Assembly (NCBI GenBank): GCA_002315285.1
Contig: DCGR01000045.1
Span: forward strand, 3,284 to 42,801
Source: Bacteroides sp. UBA1773
GTDB taxonomy: Bacteria; Bacteroidota; Bacteroidia; Bacteroidales; Bacteroidaceae
Reading direction: 5' to 3'
Length of the DNA stretch: 39,518 bases
The notes beneath the pieces were generated by a model. It did not search any database. It was not told the DNA's origin and saw only the letters and a program-made list of their open reading frames with translations. Within the stretch, counting starts at the first letter, position 1; each line of letters starts with the position of its first letter. A program made the position numbers and the translations under genes. Positions 1 to 9,691 of this stretch are shown here, piece after piece.

Positions 1-20
1 CCAGGCTGAGCTATACCCCC
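1..20 (-). tRNA. tRNA 5' fragment, cut by window edge
   Basis: Read on the minus strand, the first 20 bases give GGGGGTATAGCTCAGCCTGG. This matches the start of a bacterial tRNA: a 7-nt acceptor strand, T8-A9, D-stem GCTC, A14 and the GG of the D-loop. The anticodon and 3' half lie outside the window, so the amino acid cannot be named. The GGGGGTA acceptor would suit an alanine-type tRNA, but that is a guess. It lies downstream of tyrS on the same strand. Confidence 0.75.
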
Positions 21-24
21 GAAA

Positions 25-51
25 CGGTTGCAGCACACAAGGCCACAACCG
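25..51 (-). terminator. weak hairpin after tyrS
   Basis: An inverted repeat, CGGTTG and CAACCG, with a 15-nt loop lies between the tyrS stop and the tRNA. On the minus strand it is followed by only a short T-rich stretch. It may be a weak terminator or a processing hairpin; the evidence is limited to the 6-bp stem. Confidence 0.3.
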
Positions 52-58
52 GTTATTG

Positions 59-1351
59 TCATTTAGCGATAATAAGATAATAATTCTTCTTACCTTTCTG
101 CACAAGCAGATACTTGTCGTCGAGCAAATCGGCTGTGTTGACAACCTGATCAAAAGCGCCCAATTTCTCTTTGTTGACACTCACGCCACCACCCTGAGTA
201 AGTTTACGCATCTCGCCTTTCGAAACGAACACCTGAGAAGCATCGGTAAACAAATCCACGGCTTTCACACCCTCCTCAAACAGACTGCGCGAAACCTCAT
301 ATTGCGGTACTCCATTGAACACATCGAGCAACGTGGCCTCATCGAGCCTGAGCAACGAATCCTTGGTAGCCTTGCCGAAAAGTATGTTGGAGGCCTCAAC
401 AGCAGCTTCATAATCCTCGATGGAATGTACCATGACGGTTACCTCCTTGGCCAAACGCTTCTGAAGCAAACGCTGTCCTGGATCCTGCTGATGGTTGGCT
501 ATCAAAGCCTCTATTTCATCCTTGGGCAGACTAGTGAAAATCTTGATGTAACGTTCTGCATCGGCATCACTCACATTAAGCCAGAACTGATAGAACTTAT
601 ACGGTGAAGTGTATTCACGACTTAACCATACGTTACCACTCTCGGTCTTGCCAAACTTTCCGCCATCGGCTTTGGTGATGAGCGGACACGTAAGTGCATA
701 CACCTCGCCACCAGTGGTACGGCGGATGAGTTCAGCTCCAGTAGTGATGTTTCCCCACTGGTCACTACCACCCATCTGCAACTTACAGTTCTTATGCTGA
801 TTGAGGTAAAGGTAGTCGTAGCCTTGGAGCAACTGATATGTGAACTCCGTAAAGCTCAAGCCATCACGTGCCTCGCCATTCAGACGTTTCTGTACGGAAT
901 CCTTGGCCATCATGTAGTTGACCGTAATGTGCTTACCTATCTCGCGTGCAAAATCGAGAAAAGTGAAATCCTTCATCCAGTCGTAGTTGTTCACAAGTTC
1001 AGCCTTGTTGGGAGCATCGCTCTCGAAATCGAGGAAACGGCTCAATTGTGTCTTGATACAAGCAACATTATGACGTAGAGTCTCCTCGTTGAGCAGATTG
1101 CGTTCCTGGCTCTTTCCTGAGGGATCGCCAATCATACCTGTAGCTCCACCAATCAACGCCAACGGCTTGTGGCCGCAACGCTGCAAATGCCGTAACATCA
1201 TAATGCCACACAGATGACCAATATGCAAGGAGTCAGCCGTAGGGTCGATACCCACGTAGGCTGTTACCATCTCTCTCTCCAGCAACTCTTCGGTACCAGG
1301 CATCATCGTGTGCACCATACCGCGCCATTTCAGTTCTTCTACAAAATTCAT
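59..1351 (-). CDS. tyrS: tyrosyl-tRNA synthetase
   Basis: Cytoplasmic class I aminoacyl-tRNA synthetase that charges tRNA-Tyr. The 430-residue protein shows the HIGH signature at residues 43-46 (SLHIGH), the tyrosine-pocket stretch GSDQWGN near 195-201, and a KMSKS-equivalent loop KFGKT at 232-236. A C-terminal S4-type RNA-binding segment covers roughly 360-425. The open frame extends upstream to a TTG at 1372, but I chose ATG at 1351: the protein then begins MNFVEEL as in Bacteroidetes relatives, and a near-perfect promoter -7 element covers the TTG, so the longer form would begin inside the promoter. It appears to be transcribed alone from that promoter, with only about a dozen bases of leader. 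Confidence 0.97.
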   Translation of the reverse strand: MNFVEELKWRGMVHTMMPGTEELLEREMVTAYVGIDPTADSLHIGHLCGIMMLRHLQRCGHKPLALIGGATGMIGDPSGKSQERNLLNEETLRHNVACIKTQLSRFLDFESDAPNKAELVNNYDWMKDFTFLDFAREIGKHITVNYMMAKDSVQKRLNGEARDGLSFTEFTYQLLQGYDYLYLNQHKNCKLQMGGSDQWGNITTGAELIRRTTGGEVYALTCPLITKADGGKFGKTESGNVWLSREYTSPYKFYQFWLNVSDADAERYIKIFTSLPKDEIEALIANHQQDPGQRLLQKRLAKEVTVMVHSIEDYEAAVEASNILFGKATKDSLLRLDEATLLDVFNGVPQYEVSRSLFEEGVKAVDLFTDASQVFVSKGEMRKLTQGGGVSVNKEKLGAFDQVVNTADLLDDKYLLVQKGKKNYYLIIAK

Positions 1352-1369
1352 TGAATGAATAATTTTCGG

Positions 1370-1401
1370 CAAAGGTAAGTGATTATTTCTAATTTTTCAA
1401 A
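1370..1401 (-). promoter_or_regulatory. tyrS promoter (Bacteroidetes sigma type)
   Basis: On the minus strand, TTTG (1401-1398), 20 nt, then TACCTTTG (1377-1370). This matches the Bacteroidetes housekeeping promoter form with a -33 TTTG and a -7 TAnnTTTG. It lies 18 nt before the chosen tyrS ATG and supports that start. Confidence 0.75.
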
Positions 1402-1443
1402 TTCTTCCGGCCGAAAGTTTCATATTTCGAACCGAATATTGTG

Positions 1444-4400
1444 TTACCAACCCAAATCCTTCATGGTTCGCGGTGCTGGAACAGGAGGCAAAGGCTTGCG
1501 ATCCTTCAATTGTTCAAGTATCACCTCAATGGCTTTGTTGAGTTGCTGGTCGATACCTTGCTGCTCTTTCACCGGGTCATTATCAATCAATATGTCAGGG
1601 TCGACACCATGGTTCTCGACTATCCACTGACCGGTATTCACATCGTAATTGGTGAAGAACGGCACACGCACATCGGTACCATCGATGTAAGGCAATGACC
1701 CACTGATGCCGATGATGCCACCCCAAGTGCGAGTACCGATGACAGTTCCCATGTTGTTGGCCTTGAAGCTCCAAGGGAACAAATCGCCATCGGATGCCGA
1801 GTATTTGTTGACCAAAAGCACCTTCGGACCGACCAACGTGCCATCGGGTACGGTGTTGGTTCTTGATGAAGTGCGGCTCATGGTCATTCGATAAGGCTTA
1901 CGCAACAAACGATCGATGATCATTGGCGAAACATTACCTCCACCATTGGCACGATCATCGACAATGAGCGCCTCCTTGTCGAGTTGCGGATAGTAGTAAC
2001 GGGCGAATTCGTTCAATCCATCGACACCCATATCGGGTATATAGACATAGCCAACACGACCACCTGTGGCCTTCTCGACTGTCTGAATGTTGCGTTGTAC
2101 CCATTCATAATGATACAAAGGATATTCATCGGCAATGGGACTGACAACAACATTGTGCGCACCCTCTGCCGATGGTTTGGAATTGATGCTCAACTCGACA
2201 AGCACATCAGCCCTGCCCACCAACAACTGATAGATGTTGGATACGGCATTGGCAGGTATGCCATCGATGGCCGTGATGTAGTCGCCCACCTTCACGTTCA
2301 TGCCTGGCTCAGTGAATGGCGAACGGAGGCTCTTGCTATAAGGAGCTCCCCGCAGGATTTTGGTTATCTGGAAGAAGCCACTCTTGTCGGCTTTCAATTC
2401 TGCACCCAGCAATCCCATGTTGACACGTTTTGCTTCTGGCTTCTCACCTGGAGACACGTACGCATGTCCACACGACAATTCCGAAATCATCTCACCGATA
2501 ACGTAGTTCAAGTCCAAACGGCTCTTCACGTAAGGCAACAGCACCGCATACTTTTCCTTGATGGCCTTCCAATCACGACCGTGCATATTCTCCAAATAGA
2601 AACCATCGCGGAAAGCACGCCACACCTCATCAAAGATTTGAGCCCACTCCTCGCCATAGCTTACCGTTGTCGTCATCCGGCTCATATCCACCGCTTTCTC
2701 CAAATGAGCCTTTCCACGCGGTATGTCGCACACATAAACCTTCTGTTCCCCTGCACTGAACTTCACGAACAAAGCCTTTTTACTTCCCATAGTCACAGAC
2801 ATCACAGCCTCAGCCACCTGCTCTTGTTCCTGGCTTTTCAAATCGAAACAAGAAGTGCTTCGACCTGAACTATACCACACCTTGGCACCATCGCAATAGA
2901 AATTATAATAGGATCCGACCGGCAGAGGCAACTTGACAATACGGCCTTCGATGCCCTCGGGATCAATGACAACAGCTTTGGGAGTTTCCTTGCCAGCTTC
3001 AACATTTTTCTCGCCAGAACCCTTTCCATCAGTTCTGTCTGTCCTTATGGCATCGTTGACAGGCAATAATGGCGAAGGCGTATCCTTGGCAAGCATGGCC
3101 ATGTAAATACCTCCCATACGTGTATATACATGATTCCATTCAAAAGAGCCATATTGCGGATTCAGGTCGCGCTCGGAACTGAACACCAAGTATTTGCCAT
3201 CTGAACTAAACGTAGGAGAAGATGAATGATACCACTTTTCTGTAATAGGATACTCCTTGTGTGTGTTCAGATTGAACACATACACAACAGCCATCTCATT
3301 CATCCCGCTCTTCGTGTAAGTGATCCATTGGCTATCGGACGAAAACTCCAGGCCATGAAATTCTCCTTCAGGATTCTGGAGCAAGGTTTGCTTTTTCTGG
3401 CTCTCCACCTCCACCTCAACTACACGGTTCTTTCGGTCGGTATAGAGTATCTTCTTGCCATTGGGTAGCCAATAGATAGAACGGATGTAAGTGTCGCTAT
3501 CGTGAGTAAGCTGCTTGGGTTCTCCTCCAACATTCGCTTGCAACCACACCTCGGTCTCGCCTGTACGATCACTGATGTATGCCACGTATTTCCCATCGGG
3601 ACTTACTACCACACAACGCTCATTGGCACCCGAAGTGCGTGTGATGTTCTTGGTGACACCTTTCTCCACAGGCACATCGAACACCTCGCCACGAGCAGCG
3701 ACAAACAAGCGCTCGCCATTGGTGGAAAGCGAATAATCACCCGAATTGGCAGTCACGTGCTTGAGTTCCTCACGAGCATAGATGTTGTCGGCACTCAAGG
3801 TAATATGGATTTGTTCGCTTTTGCGCGTCTTAGGATCCAACTGGTAGAGATAGCCACCATGCTCATATACGATAAGCTGTCCGTTGCATGAAGGGAACTT
3901 CACGTCATAATCGGTATAGTTGGTCACTTTCTCGGTAGTCTTAGTCTTTGTATCATACACAAAGATGTTCATGGTCATGTCGCGGTCGGAAATGAAGAAA
4001 ATCTCGTGGCCCACCCACATAGGCATGATGTCCTGCGACACGTTGTCGGTGAGGTTCTCGACTGTTTTCCTGGCTGGATTGTAAAGCCAGATTTCATCGG
4101 CCATACCACCCTTGTAATATTTCCACGTACGGAACTCGCGCATTACCCGGTTATAGGCAAACAACTTTCCATCGGGCGAATAAGAACAGAAACCGCCCTC
4201 TGGAAGAGGTATTTCCTCGGGCATTCCACCCGACAAGGACGCTTTCCACAACTTTCCTTCGAATCCATCGCCAATGCGATTGCGAAACACCACCTGCTTC
4301 CCATCGGGTGTCCAAGTAAGCGTCATGTTGTTGGGCCCCATGCGGTCGCCCATGTCATCGCGACTGTTTGTGGAAGTGTAAGTCAGTCGCCTTGGTTCAC

Positions 4401-4686
4401 CACCCGTTGCAGGCATGACATACACTTCGGTGTTTCCATCGTACTGTCCGGTAAAAGCAATTTGACTTCCATCAGGAGAGAAACGGGCGAAAATCTCGAC
4501 TCCCACGTGAGAGGTCAAGCGCTGTGCCTCACCACCGGCAAGAGGTGCTTTGTAAAGGTCACCAGCATAAGTAAACACTACATCCTGTCCGTTAGTAGTG
4601 GGGAAACGCAACAGACGAGCCTCATCGGCCCAACTGCTCGCAATACAACCAGCCCACAACAGCAATGCAAATAAATCTCTTTTCAT
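1444..4686 (-). CDS. tricorn-like S41 serine protease, secreted
   Basis: A 1080-residue protein that resembles tricorn core proteases, which trim oligopeptides. A signal peptide (about residues 1-20, ending near SSWADE) points to the periplasm. Residues about 25-330 and 340-570 hold WD/TolB-like beta-propeller repeats with recurring SPDG motifs. After a linker near 580-600 come the tricorn C1 region, a PDZ domain (about 765-850) and the C2 protease fold. Likely catalytic residues are His741 (SCGHAY) and Ser965 (SASDGD); the GGG loop near 915 also fits. The propeller, PDZ and C-terminal order match the family. It follows the double-phosphatase gene by 49 nt and may be co-transcribed with it. 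The start at 4686 gives the signal peptide. Confidence 0.92.
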   Translation of the reverse strand: MKRDLFALLLWAGCIASSWADEARLLRFPTTNGQDVVFTYAGDLYKAPLAGGEAQRLTSHVGVEIFARFSPDGSQIAFTGQYDGNTEVYVMPATGGEPRRLTYTSTNSRDDMGDRMGPNNMTLTWTPDGKQVVFRNRIGDGFEGKLWKASLSGGMPEEIPLPEGGFCSYSPDGKLFAYNRVMREFRTWKYYKGGMADEIWLYNPARKTVENLTDNVSQDIMPMWVGHEIFFISDRDMTMNIFVYDTKTKTTEKVTNYTDYDVKFPSCNGQLIVYEHGGYLYQLDPKTRKSEQIHITLSADNIYAREELKHVTANSGDYSLSTNGERLFVAARGEVFDVPVEKGVTKNITRTSGANERCVVVSPDGKYVAYISDRTGETEVWLQANVGGEPKQLTHDSDTYIRSIYWLPNGKKILYTDRKNRVVEVEVESQKKQTLLQNPEGEFHGLEFSSDSQWITYTKSGMNEMAVVYVFNLNTHKEYPITEKWYHSSSPTFSSDGKYLVFSSERDLNPQYGSFEWNHVYTRMGGIYMAMLAKDTPSPLLPVNDAIRTDRTDGKGSGEKNVEAGKETPKAVVIDPEGIEGRIVKLPLPVGSYYNFYCDGAKVWYSSGRSTSCFDLKSQEQEQVAEAVMSVTMGSKKALFVKFSAGEQKVYVCDIPRGKAHLEKAVDMSRMTTTVSYGEEWAQIFDEVWRAFRDGFYLENMHGRDWKAIKEKYAVLLPYVKSRLDLNYVIGEMISELSCGHAYVSPGEKPEAKRVNMGLLGAELKADKSGFFQITKILRGAPYSKSLRSPFTEPGMNVKVGDYITAIDGIPANAVSNIYQLLVGRADVLVELSINSKPSAEGAHNVVVSPIADEYPLYHYEWVQRNIQTVEKATGGRVGYVYIPDMGVDGLNEFARYYYPQLDKEALIVDDRANGGGNVSPMIIDRLLRKPYRMTMSRTSSRTNTVPDGTLVGPKVLLVNKYSASDGDLFPWSFKANNMGTVIGTRTWGGIIGISGSLPYIDGTDVRVPFFTNYDVNTGQWIVENHGVDPDILIDNDPVKEQQGIDQQLNKAIEVILEQLKDRKPLPPVPAPRTMKDLGW

Positions 4687-4688
4687 CT

Positions 4689-4700
4689 AATTGTACAATT
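4689..4700. promoter_or_regulatory. 12-bp palindrome at tricorn gene start
   Basis: AATTGTACAATT, a perfect palindrome, begins 2 nt upstream of the tricorn-like gene ATG (4686). It occupies the position of a ribosome-binding region. It could be an operator or a small hairpin hiding the start codon. No regulator is identifiable from the window. Confidence 0.35.
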
Positions 4701-4735
4701 GTTAAAATGTTATCACTGCCTCAGTCATCCACAAA

Positions 4736-6970
4736 TCAGAATTCTCGGTCTTCGCCTTTCCCAATTCGTACGGTTCGGACGTGACCATCCTTTGAAATGG
4801 AGACATAATCGAAGCTTTGCTCCTCCACTGTGCCTTTGACTCTTTTGATTTCATCGTAGTTGCAATCGGCCATGACATTGATTTGAGTCTGCCCTCCTGG
4901 AAATTTGAGAAAATAATCACGGTGCTTATGCCCACAGACAACACAAATCATTCGCAAATCCTGACGCGATGCAAAATCGTAGGTCGTTTCTCCCAACTTG
5001 AATGTCGAGTGCTCACTGAATGCGGAAAGCGCAATCTCAGCAGAGATTCTCCGTTTCTCCCCCAGAAAAGGTATATGGCTGACAAATACCAAGCCGAACC
5101 CTCTCGGAGCCCCAAGGATAGCCTCTTCTACAATCCAGCGAAGCTGTGTGTCTGAGAGGCCACTTTGCATGTTGTCATCCTGAACCGTATCGATCGTGTC
5201 AAACACCACATATCTCACTTTTTTGCCAGGACAGTCATAATAAAAATACGAAGTGTATGGATCAGATTCGTTTGACACCGCTTTCGCTGGACGGAAACGT
5301 TCCAACAACTTAGTGCTTTCCCAAGCCGGGAGGGTTTTACGCTCCTTGGTTATCCATTTCTTCTTACCAGTGTAATTGACTATATCGTGATTTCCTCTGG
5401 CCCAGAGAATGGGAGAAACTCCACGCATTTGTTCCAAAGCAGAGATTTGCATCGCCATTCCCTCGTTGAAATCATCTACGTATGTAAGTACATCACCTCC
5501 ATATACGATGAGCCTCTTTCCTGTCATGTGCTCAAGAGTTTCGATAAGGGTAGCCGAGTTGCCATAATTGATGGGGAAATGCATGTCGGTGATGAAATAG
5601 AAACCGTCAACCTCGCTTTTCTGCAGTTGTCTTATCCGGTCAGCCTTTTCTTCAAGATAGGGAACATAATAATCAGGGACTTCGCGCACCTCTTCGCATT
5701 TGCCAATGATATAGCGTCGCACATCGTTCCACTTGAAATATACTCCGTTGATGGCTTCAAGTCCGGGAAACACCACCTCTTTTTCATTGAACAATGCCTT
5801 CACGAGGACATCCGACTTCACATTCCTATAGAATTCAAGTTGGAGATTACTGGCCATGCAAATCTGGTTGAAACTCTGCCAATAACGGTACGGGGCATCC
5901 TCATAAGCAGAAAACGCATATCCACCAATACCAAGCAAATTCATGGTCGGACCCACATTGCCATCATGGGCAAAGCGAAAATCGGCACAATGCCCGTTAC
6001 CATCCAATGCCCTATCGGCATCATCGATTATCAGACGTAGCCATTTCTTGCCACTTTTAGCCACACCAAAGCGTGTCGGAGCGAATGTCCCATATTTTGC
6101 ATTGAAGGCGACATCTCTTTTCTTGTAAAATGCCAGCAATTCCTCACTGGGGAAAAAACGCAGAGGATCGACCTTGATGTCAAGGCATCCAGCAGAAGAA
6201 GATGCCTGAAACAGACTGAAAAGGACGTTCGGTGAAGCTTTGTATCCAACAAAAAGTCTCGACTGAAGACCCATCAGCTCACTTTCAGTAGGTGACATGG
6301 CTTTCTCTTCGACCCTGATCAAGGAGTCCAACACTTCGCCTTTCATTGATTTATCGTCTGGTCGGCTGAAATTGACCATTTCAAATCCACATCCAACATG
6401 AAAGTCAAGACCAGATTCGGCCGATGGCAGCCCTGCCATGAATCCTGCCATGCTCTGTATGGTTCGCTGTACAGACGTAGATGTGCAACTGACGATTTTC
6501 CGATCTTTTTGGTGAAAAACCGATGGACAGCGAGCTGCAAGCCTGCTGGCTATGCCAGTGTGCTCCGCAGCTCCCCGTTTTGTCAGCATTCCATCCATTC
6601 CCACATGGGCTTGTTGGATATGACGTAGTTCCATCCTGAGACTGTCTCCCTCAGGAGTAAGCGATTGGGTCGCATGAAGAGAATCAAGCAATGCCACTAC
6701 AGTGTCATACACCTCACCCCCCCGAGTTTGATAGCGGCTTCCATGTCGGCCAAAATGGCTTATATAAAATGCTGCATAGCCTTTCGGCACAGGGGTATAT
6801 TCGGTTTCCTGCCAATAATACGGAGAATGGCAGGCCGCAGCCCTGTAGGGGTGCTCTTTGATGGCAGATAGGATTGCTTCGTCGTTCATCTCCTGAGCCA
6901 CGCATTTCACTCCAAAAAATTCAGTCACAAGCAATAGCATTGTGGCAAAATGCAAAAATCCTCTTTTCAT
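4736..6970 (-). CDS. secreted double phosphatase: histidine acid phosphatase + metallophosphoesterase
   Basis: One 744-residue frame joins two unrelated phosphatase folds. After a signal peptide (about residues 1-25), residues 30-440 form a branch-2 histidine phosphatase (phytase/MINPP-like). It has the phosphohistidine motif RHGSR at 75-79, a conserved downstream Arg near 169, and the proton-donor motif HD at 335-336 (AHDGN). Residues about 453-740 form a calcineurin-like metallophosphoesterase with a complete metal set: D462/H464, D493 (GGD), N527-H528 (GNHD), H632 (SHIP), and H681/H683 (GHKH). Both active sites look intact. It probably releases phosphate from organic phosphates outside the cytoplasm; the substrate is unknown. 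The tricorn-like protease gene lies 49 nt downstream. Each half is clear by motif; the joint function is inference. Confidence 0.9.
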   Translation of the reverse strand: MKRGFLHFATMLLLVTEFFGVKCVAQEMNDEAILSAIKEHPYRAAACHSPYYWQETEYTPVPKGYAAFYISHFGRHGSRYQTRGGEVYDTVVALLDSLHATQSLTPEGDSLRMELRHIQQAHVGMDGMLTKRGAAEHTGIASRLAARCPSVFHQKDRKIVSCTSTSVQRTIQSMAGFMAGLPSAESGLDFHVGCGFEMVNFSRPDDKSMKGEVLDSLIRVEEKAMSPTESELMGLQSRLFVGYKASPNVLFSLFQASSSAGCLDIKVDPLRFFPSEELLAFYKKRDVAFNAKYGTFAPTRFGVAKSGKKWLRLIIDDADRALDGNGHCADFRFAHDGNVGPTMNLLGIGGYAFSAYEDAPYRYWQSFNQICMASNLQLEFYRNVKSDVLVKALFNEKEVVFPGLEAINGVYFKWNDVRRYIIGKCEEVREVPDYYVPYLEEKADRIRQLQKSEVDGFYFITDMHFPINYGNSATLIETLEHMTGKRLIVYGGDVLTYVDDFNEGMAMQISALEQMRGVSPILWARGNHDIVNYTGKKKWITKERKTLPAWESTKLLERFRPAKAVSNESDPYTSYFYYDCPGKKVRYVVFDTIDTVQDDNMQSGLSDTQLRWIVEEAILGAPRGFGLVFVSHIPFLGEKRRISAEIALSAFSEHSTFKLGETTYDFASRQDLRMICVVCGHKHRDYFLKFPGGQTQINVMADCNYDEIKRVKGTVEEQSFDYVSISKDGHVRTVRIGKGEDREF

Positions 6971-7032
6971 TCGAAATCATTTGTTAGCGAAACCGCCCGA
7001 AAGCCGTCTCATCACTACTATTCCTTCACACT

Positions 7033-7082
7033 GGCACACAACATTTTCATTCTCTTTGACAAAAGCAAAAATGCCATGTGCC
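7033..7082. repeat. imperfect long stem-loop
   Basis: Arms 7033-7047 and 7068-7082 pair over 6 bp, a 3x3 internal loop, and 6 bp, with a 20-nt loop. It lies between the end of the GH3 gene (7091) and the start of the double-phosphatase gene (6970), both on the minus strand. No T-run follows on the minus strand, so it may be an RNA-stability or weak termination structure. I saw no TAnnTTTG promoter in this 120-bp gap. Confidence 0.3.
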
Positions 7083-7090
7083 TCATCTTG

Positions 7091-9679
7091 TCATTCTATT
7101 GTCAAAACATTTGTCGATCCACTGGCAGAACTACCTCCAACCATCACATCAAAAGTACCTGCAATGTTGTCCACGGTGTTCGAGTTGTCATCCCACCATG
7201 CCAACTGCTTAGGAGTAAGTTCTATCGACACATTGTCCACAGCACCTGCTTTCACATGAACGCGCTTGAATGCCCGGAGTGCCTTGAATGGTCCTGTAGG
7301 ATCGTCGTGCTTGCGCAGATATACCTGAACCACCTCATCGCCATCCATACCGCCTTGATTACGTACTTCCACCTGAACGGTGACGGATTGTCCCACCTTG
7401 ACGATTTGTGGCATTTTCACGTCACTATAGCTGAATGTAGTATAGCTCAAGCCATAGCCGAAGGGGAACAAAGGTTCCTCCTTGAGATAACGATAGGTGT
7501 GGCCAGCCATGTTGTAATCCTGAAAGTCTGGAAGTTGATCAATGCTTTTATAAAAGGTCACAGGTAATCTGCCAGCGGGATTATACTCGCCAAACAGCAC
7601 ATCGGCCACTGCTGTTCCACCCTGTTGTCCTCCATACCAAGCCTGCAAAATAGCCTTGCATGACTTTGTTTCGGGAACAAGTCCGATGGCCGATCCTGAA
7701 CAGTTCACCAGAATCACAGGCTTGCCTGTAGCCGACAATGCCTGCAGCAGCTGACGCTGCACAGCTGGAAGTTCAATGTCGGTACGGTCGCCACCACGGA
7801 AACCAGGAAGCTTCACACCCATTTCCTCACCCTCCAGACGTGGAGAGATACCACCTACAAATACCACGACATCAGCATCGTTCACTTGACGAAGCACCTC
7901 GCTGGTTGCAACCTGTTCCTTCAGACAGATGTCGAAATCGAGTTGAGCTTCACCACCACAATATTCCCAATCAATTCGAATCGGGTAGCTCTTGCCTGCC
8001 TCAACCTGCATGGATTGCGATGATACACCAGCTCCATGATGGGATGACCCCTTGCCAATCTCCTTACCATCGATCAACAACTGATATTGTCCACGCTGGT
8101 AAAAGTCAAAAATCACTTCACCCGACTTTTGTGGTGTGAGTACACTCTCGTAGCGAGCGGAAAAATCCGTCTGATTGACAGCAGGTGCAAACGTACTGCC
8201 ACCCATCGTGCCTAAATGGAATGGAACCTCTATCATGCACTCAGTCACAGGATTACCTTCTTGACTGGCATTATTCCAATAAGTGGCTTTGAAACCATTG
8301 CTACCATCGGCCTTACACTCACTGAAGATGCTATGCTTCACCCACTCATCAACGCAACTACATGCTTCAGCATAAATCAGTTTGTCGGTAGGTCCGAGTT
8401 TACTTCGAATACCCTCCAAAACAGTTACTGTGCGACGGGGCTGTCCGTTGTAGTTGCCCCACTCCATAATGGAGTCGTTGGCATTAGGTCCAACAACGGC
8501 TATCGTCTTGCCTCCCTGTTTCAAAGGAAGAATGTTATCACGATTCTGTAGTAAGACTATCGACTCACGCGCCATCTGCAATGCCAACAAATCGCTTTCA
8601 GCCGTTGCTACCTTCGAAAAAGGTATCTTTGTCCACGACACCAGTTCATCGGCATCCATTTCTCCCAACTGGAAACGAGCCTTCAAGAGGCGAGCCACAC
8701 TGGTGTTCAGGCTCTCCTCTGTAATCAATCCCCGCTCCACACTTTCCTTCAAATGCTTGTAAGAAGAGCCACATTCCAAATCGGTACCCGTCAGCACCGC
8801 CTTTGCCGAAGCGGAGGCACCATCAGGATAAGTTTCATGACGACCCTTTTTATAGAAATCATCGATGGCACCACAATCAGACAACACGATTCCATCGTAA
8901 CCCCACTCTCCACGCAGAATCTGCATCAGCAATTTGTCGCTACCACAGCAAGGTTCGCCTTCGAAACGATTGTAGGCGCACATCACCTCACGTACTTTTC
9001 CCTCGCGCACCAATGTCTCAAATGCTGGCAAGTAAGTCTCATACAAGTCACGCGGACTGATGTCGGCTGCATCAAACTGATGCCGGTTCCATTCCGGACC
9101 GGAGTGTACAGCAAAATGCTTGGCACAAGCATGAAGCTTCTCGTATTTCTCGTTCGCATCCAAGCACTGCAAACCTCTCACCACTTCCAATCCCATTACG
9201 GAAGTCAGGTACGGATCCTCACCGTATGTCTCGAAGCCACGTCCCCAACGAGGATCACGGAAAATATTGATGTTTGGTGTCCAAACTGTCAAACCTTCGT
9301 ATCGATCTACCTCTCCCTCTTGTTTTGCCTTGGTGTTCTTGGCCCGTGCCTCGTCGCTTGCCACCACGAAAACATCGTGAAGCAATGACGGATTGAACGA
9401 GGCCGACATACCAATAGGCATGGGAAATACCGTTGCCAAACCGTTGCGTGCAATACCGTGCAACGATTCGTTCCACCAATTGTATTTTTTTATGCCCAAA
9501 CGCTCTACAGGAGCGCTGACATCCATCATCAATTGAATTTTTTCATCGAGTGTGAGTTCTTTTACCAAAGCCTCTGCTCGTTCTTCAGCTGGCAAACCAG
9601 TGTTTTGCCACGTGTTTTTGTTGTTGCATCCAACCAAAGCGATAATGATGGAAGCACAAAAAACAATGTTTTTTTTCAT
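7091..9679 (-). CDS. GH3 beta-glycosidase lipoprotein with PA14 insert
   Basis: An exo-acting glycoside hydrolase family 3 enzyme of 862 residues that releases terminal sugars, probably glucose or xylose. A lipoprotein signal ends in LVGC (Cys18), placing it on a membrane surface. The GH3 barrel shows NESLHG (70-75), RDPRWGRG (141-148), KHF (187-189) and the nucleophile Asp268 in SDCGAID. A PA14-like domain occupies roughly 460-595, inserted in the second GH3 domain; a fibronectin-III-like C-terminal domain covers about 770-850. The layout resembles the plant beta-xylosidase/beta-glucosidase group, but the sugar cannot be settled by eye. It lies 12 nt downstream of the oxidoreductase gene and so shares its operon. 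Confidence 0.94.
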   Translation of the reverse strand: MKKNIVFCASIIIALVGCNNKNTWQNTGLPAEERAEALVKELTLDEKIQLMMDVSAPVERLGIKKYNWWNESLHGIARNGLATVFPMPIGMSASFNPSLLHDVFVVASDEARAKNTKAKQEGEVDRYEGLTVWTPNINIFRDPRWGRGFETYGEDPYLTSVMGLEVVRGLQCLDANEKYEKLHACAKHFAVHSGPEWNRHQFDAADISPRDLYETYLPAFETLVREGKVREVMCAYNRFEGEPCCGSDKLLMQILRGEWGYDGIVLSDCGAIDDFYKKGRHETYPDGASASAKAVLTGTDLECGSSYKHLKESVERGLITEESLNTSVARLLKARFQLGEMDADELVSWTKIPFSKVATAESDLLALQMARESIVLLQNRDNILPLKQGGKTIAVVGPNANDSIMEWGNYNGQPRRTVTVLEGIRSKLGPTDKLIYAEACSCVDEWVKHSIFSECKADGSNGFKATYWNNASQEGNPVTECMIEVPFHLGTMGGSTFAPAVNQTDFSARYESVLTPQKSGEVIFDFYQRGQYQLLIDGKEIGKGSSHHGAGVSSQSMQVEAGKSYPIRIDWEYCGGEAQLDFDICLKEQVATSEVLRQVNDADVVVFVGGISPRLEGEEMGVKLPGFRGGDRTDIELPAVQRQLLQALSATGKPVILVNCSGSAIGLVPETKSCKAILQAWYGGQQGGTAVADVLFGEYNPAGRLPVTFYKSIDQLPDFQDYNMAGHTYRYLKEEPLFPFGYGLSYTTFSYSDVKMPQIVKVGQSVTVQVEVRNQGGMDGDEVVQVYLRKHDDPTGPFKALRAFKRVHVKAGAVDNVSIELTPKQLAWWDDNSNTVDNIAGTFDVMVGGSSASGSTNVLTIE

Positions 9680-9691
9680 GACTCATACGAT

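Noticed and set aside
1984..2868. A 294-codon plus-strand open frame inside the tricorn-like gene
   Set aside because: It is antisense to a clear protease frame, shows no recognisable motif, and reflects the codon composition of the real gene.
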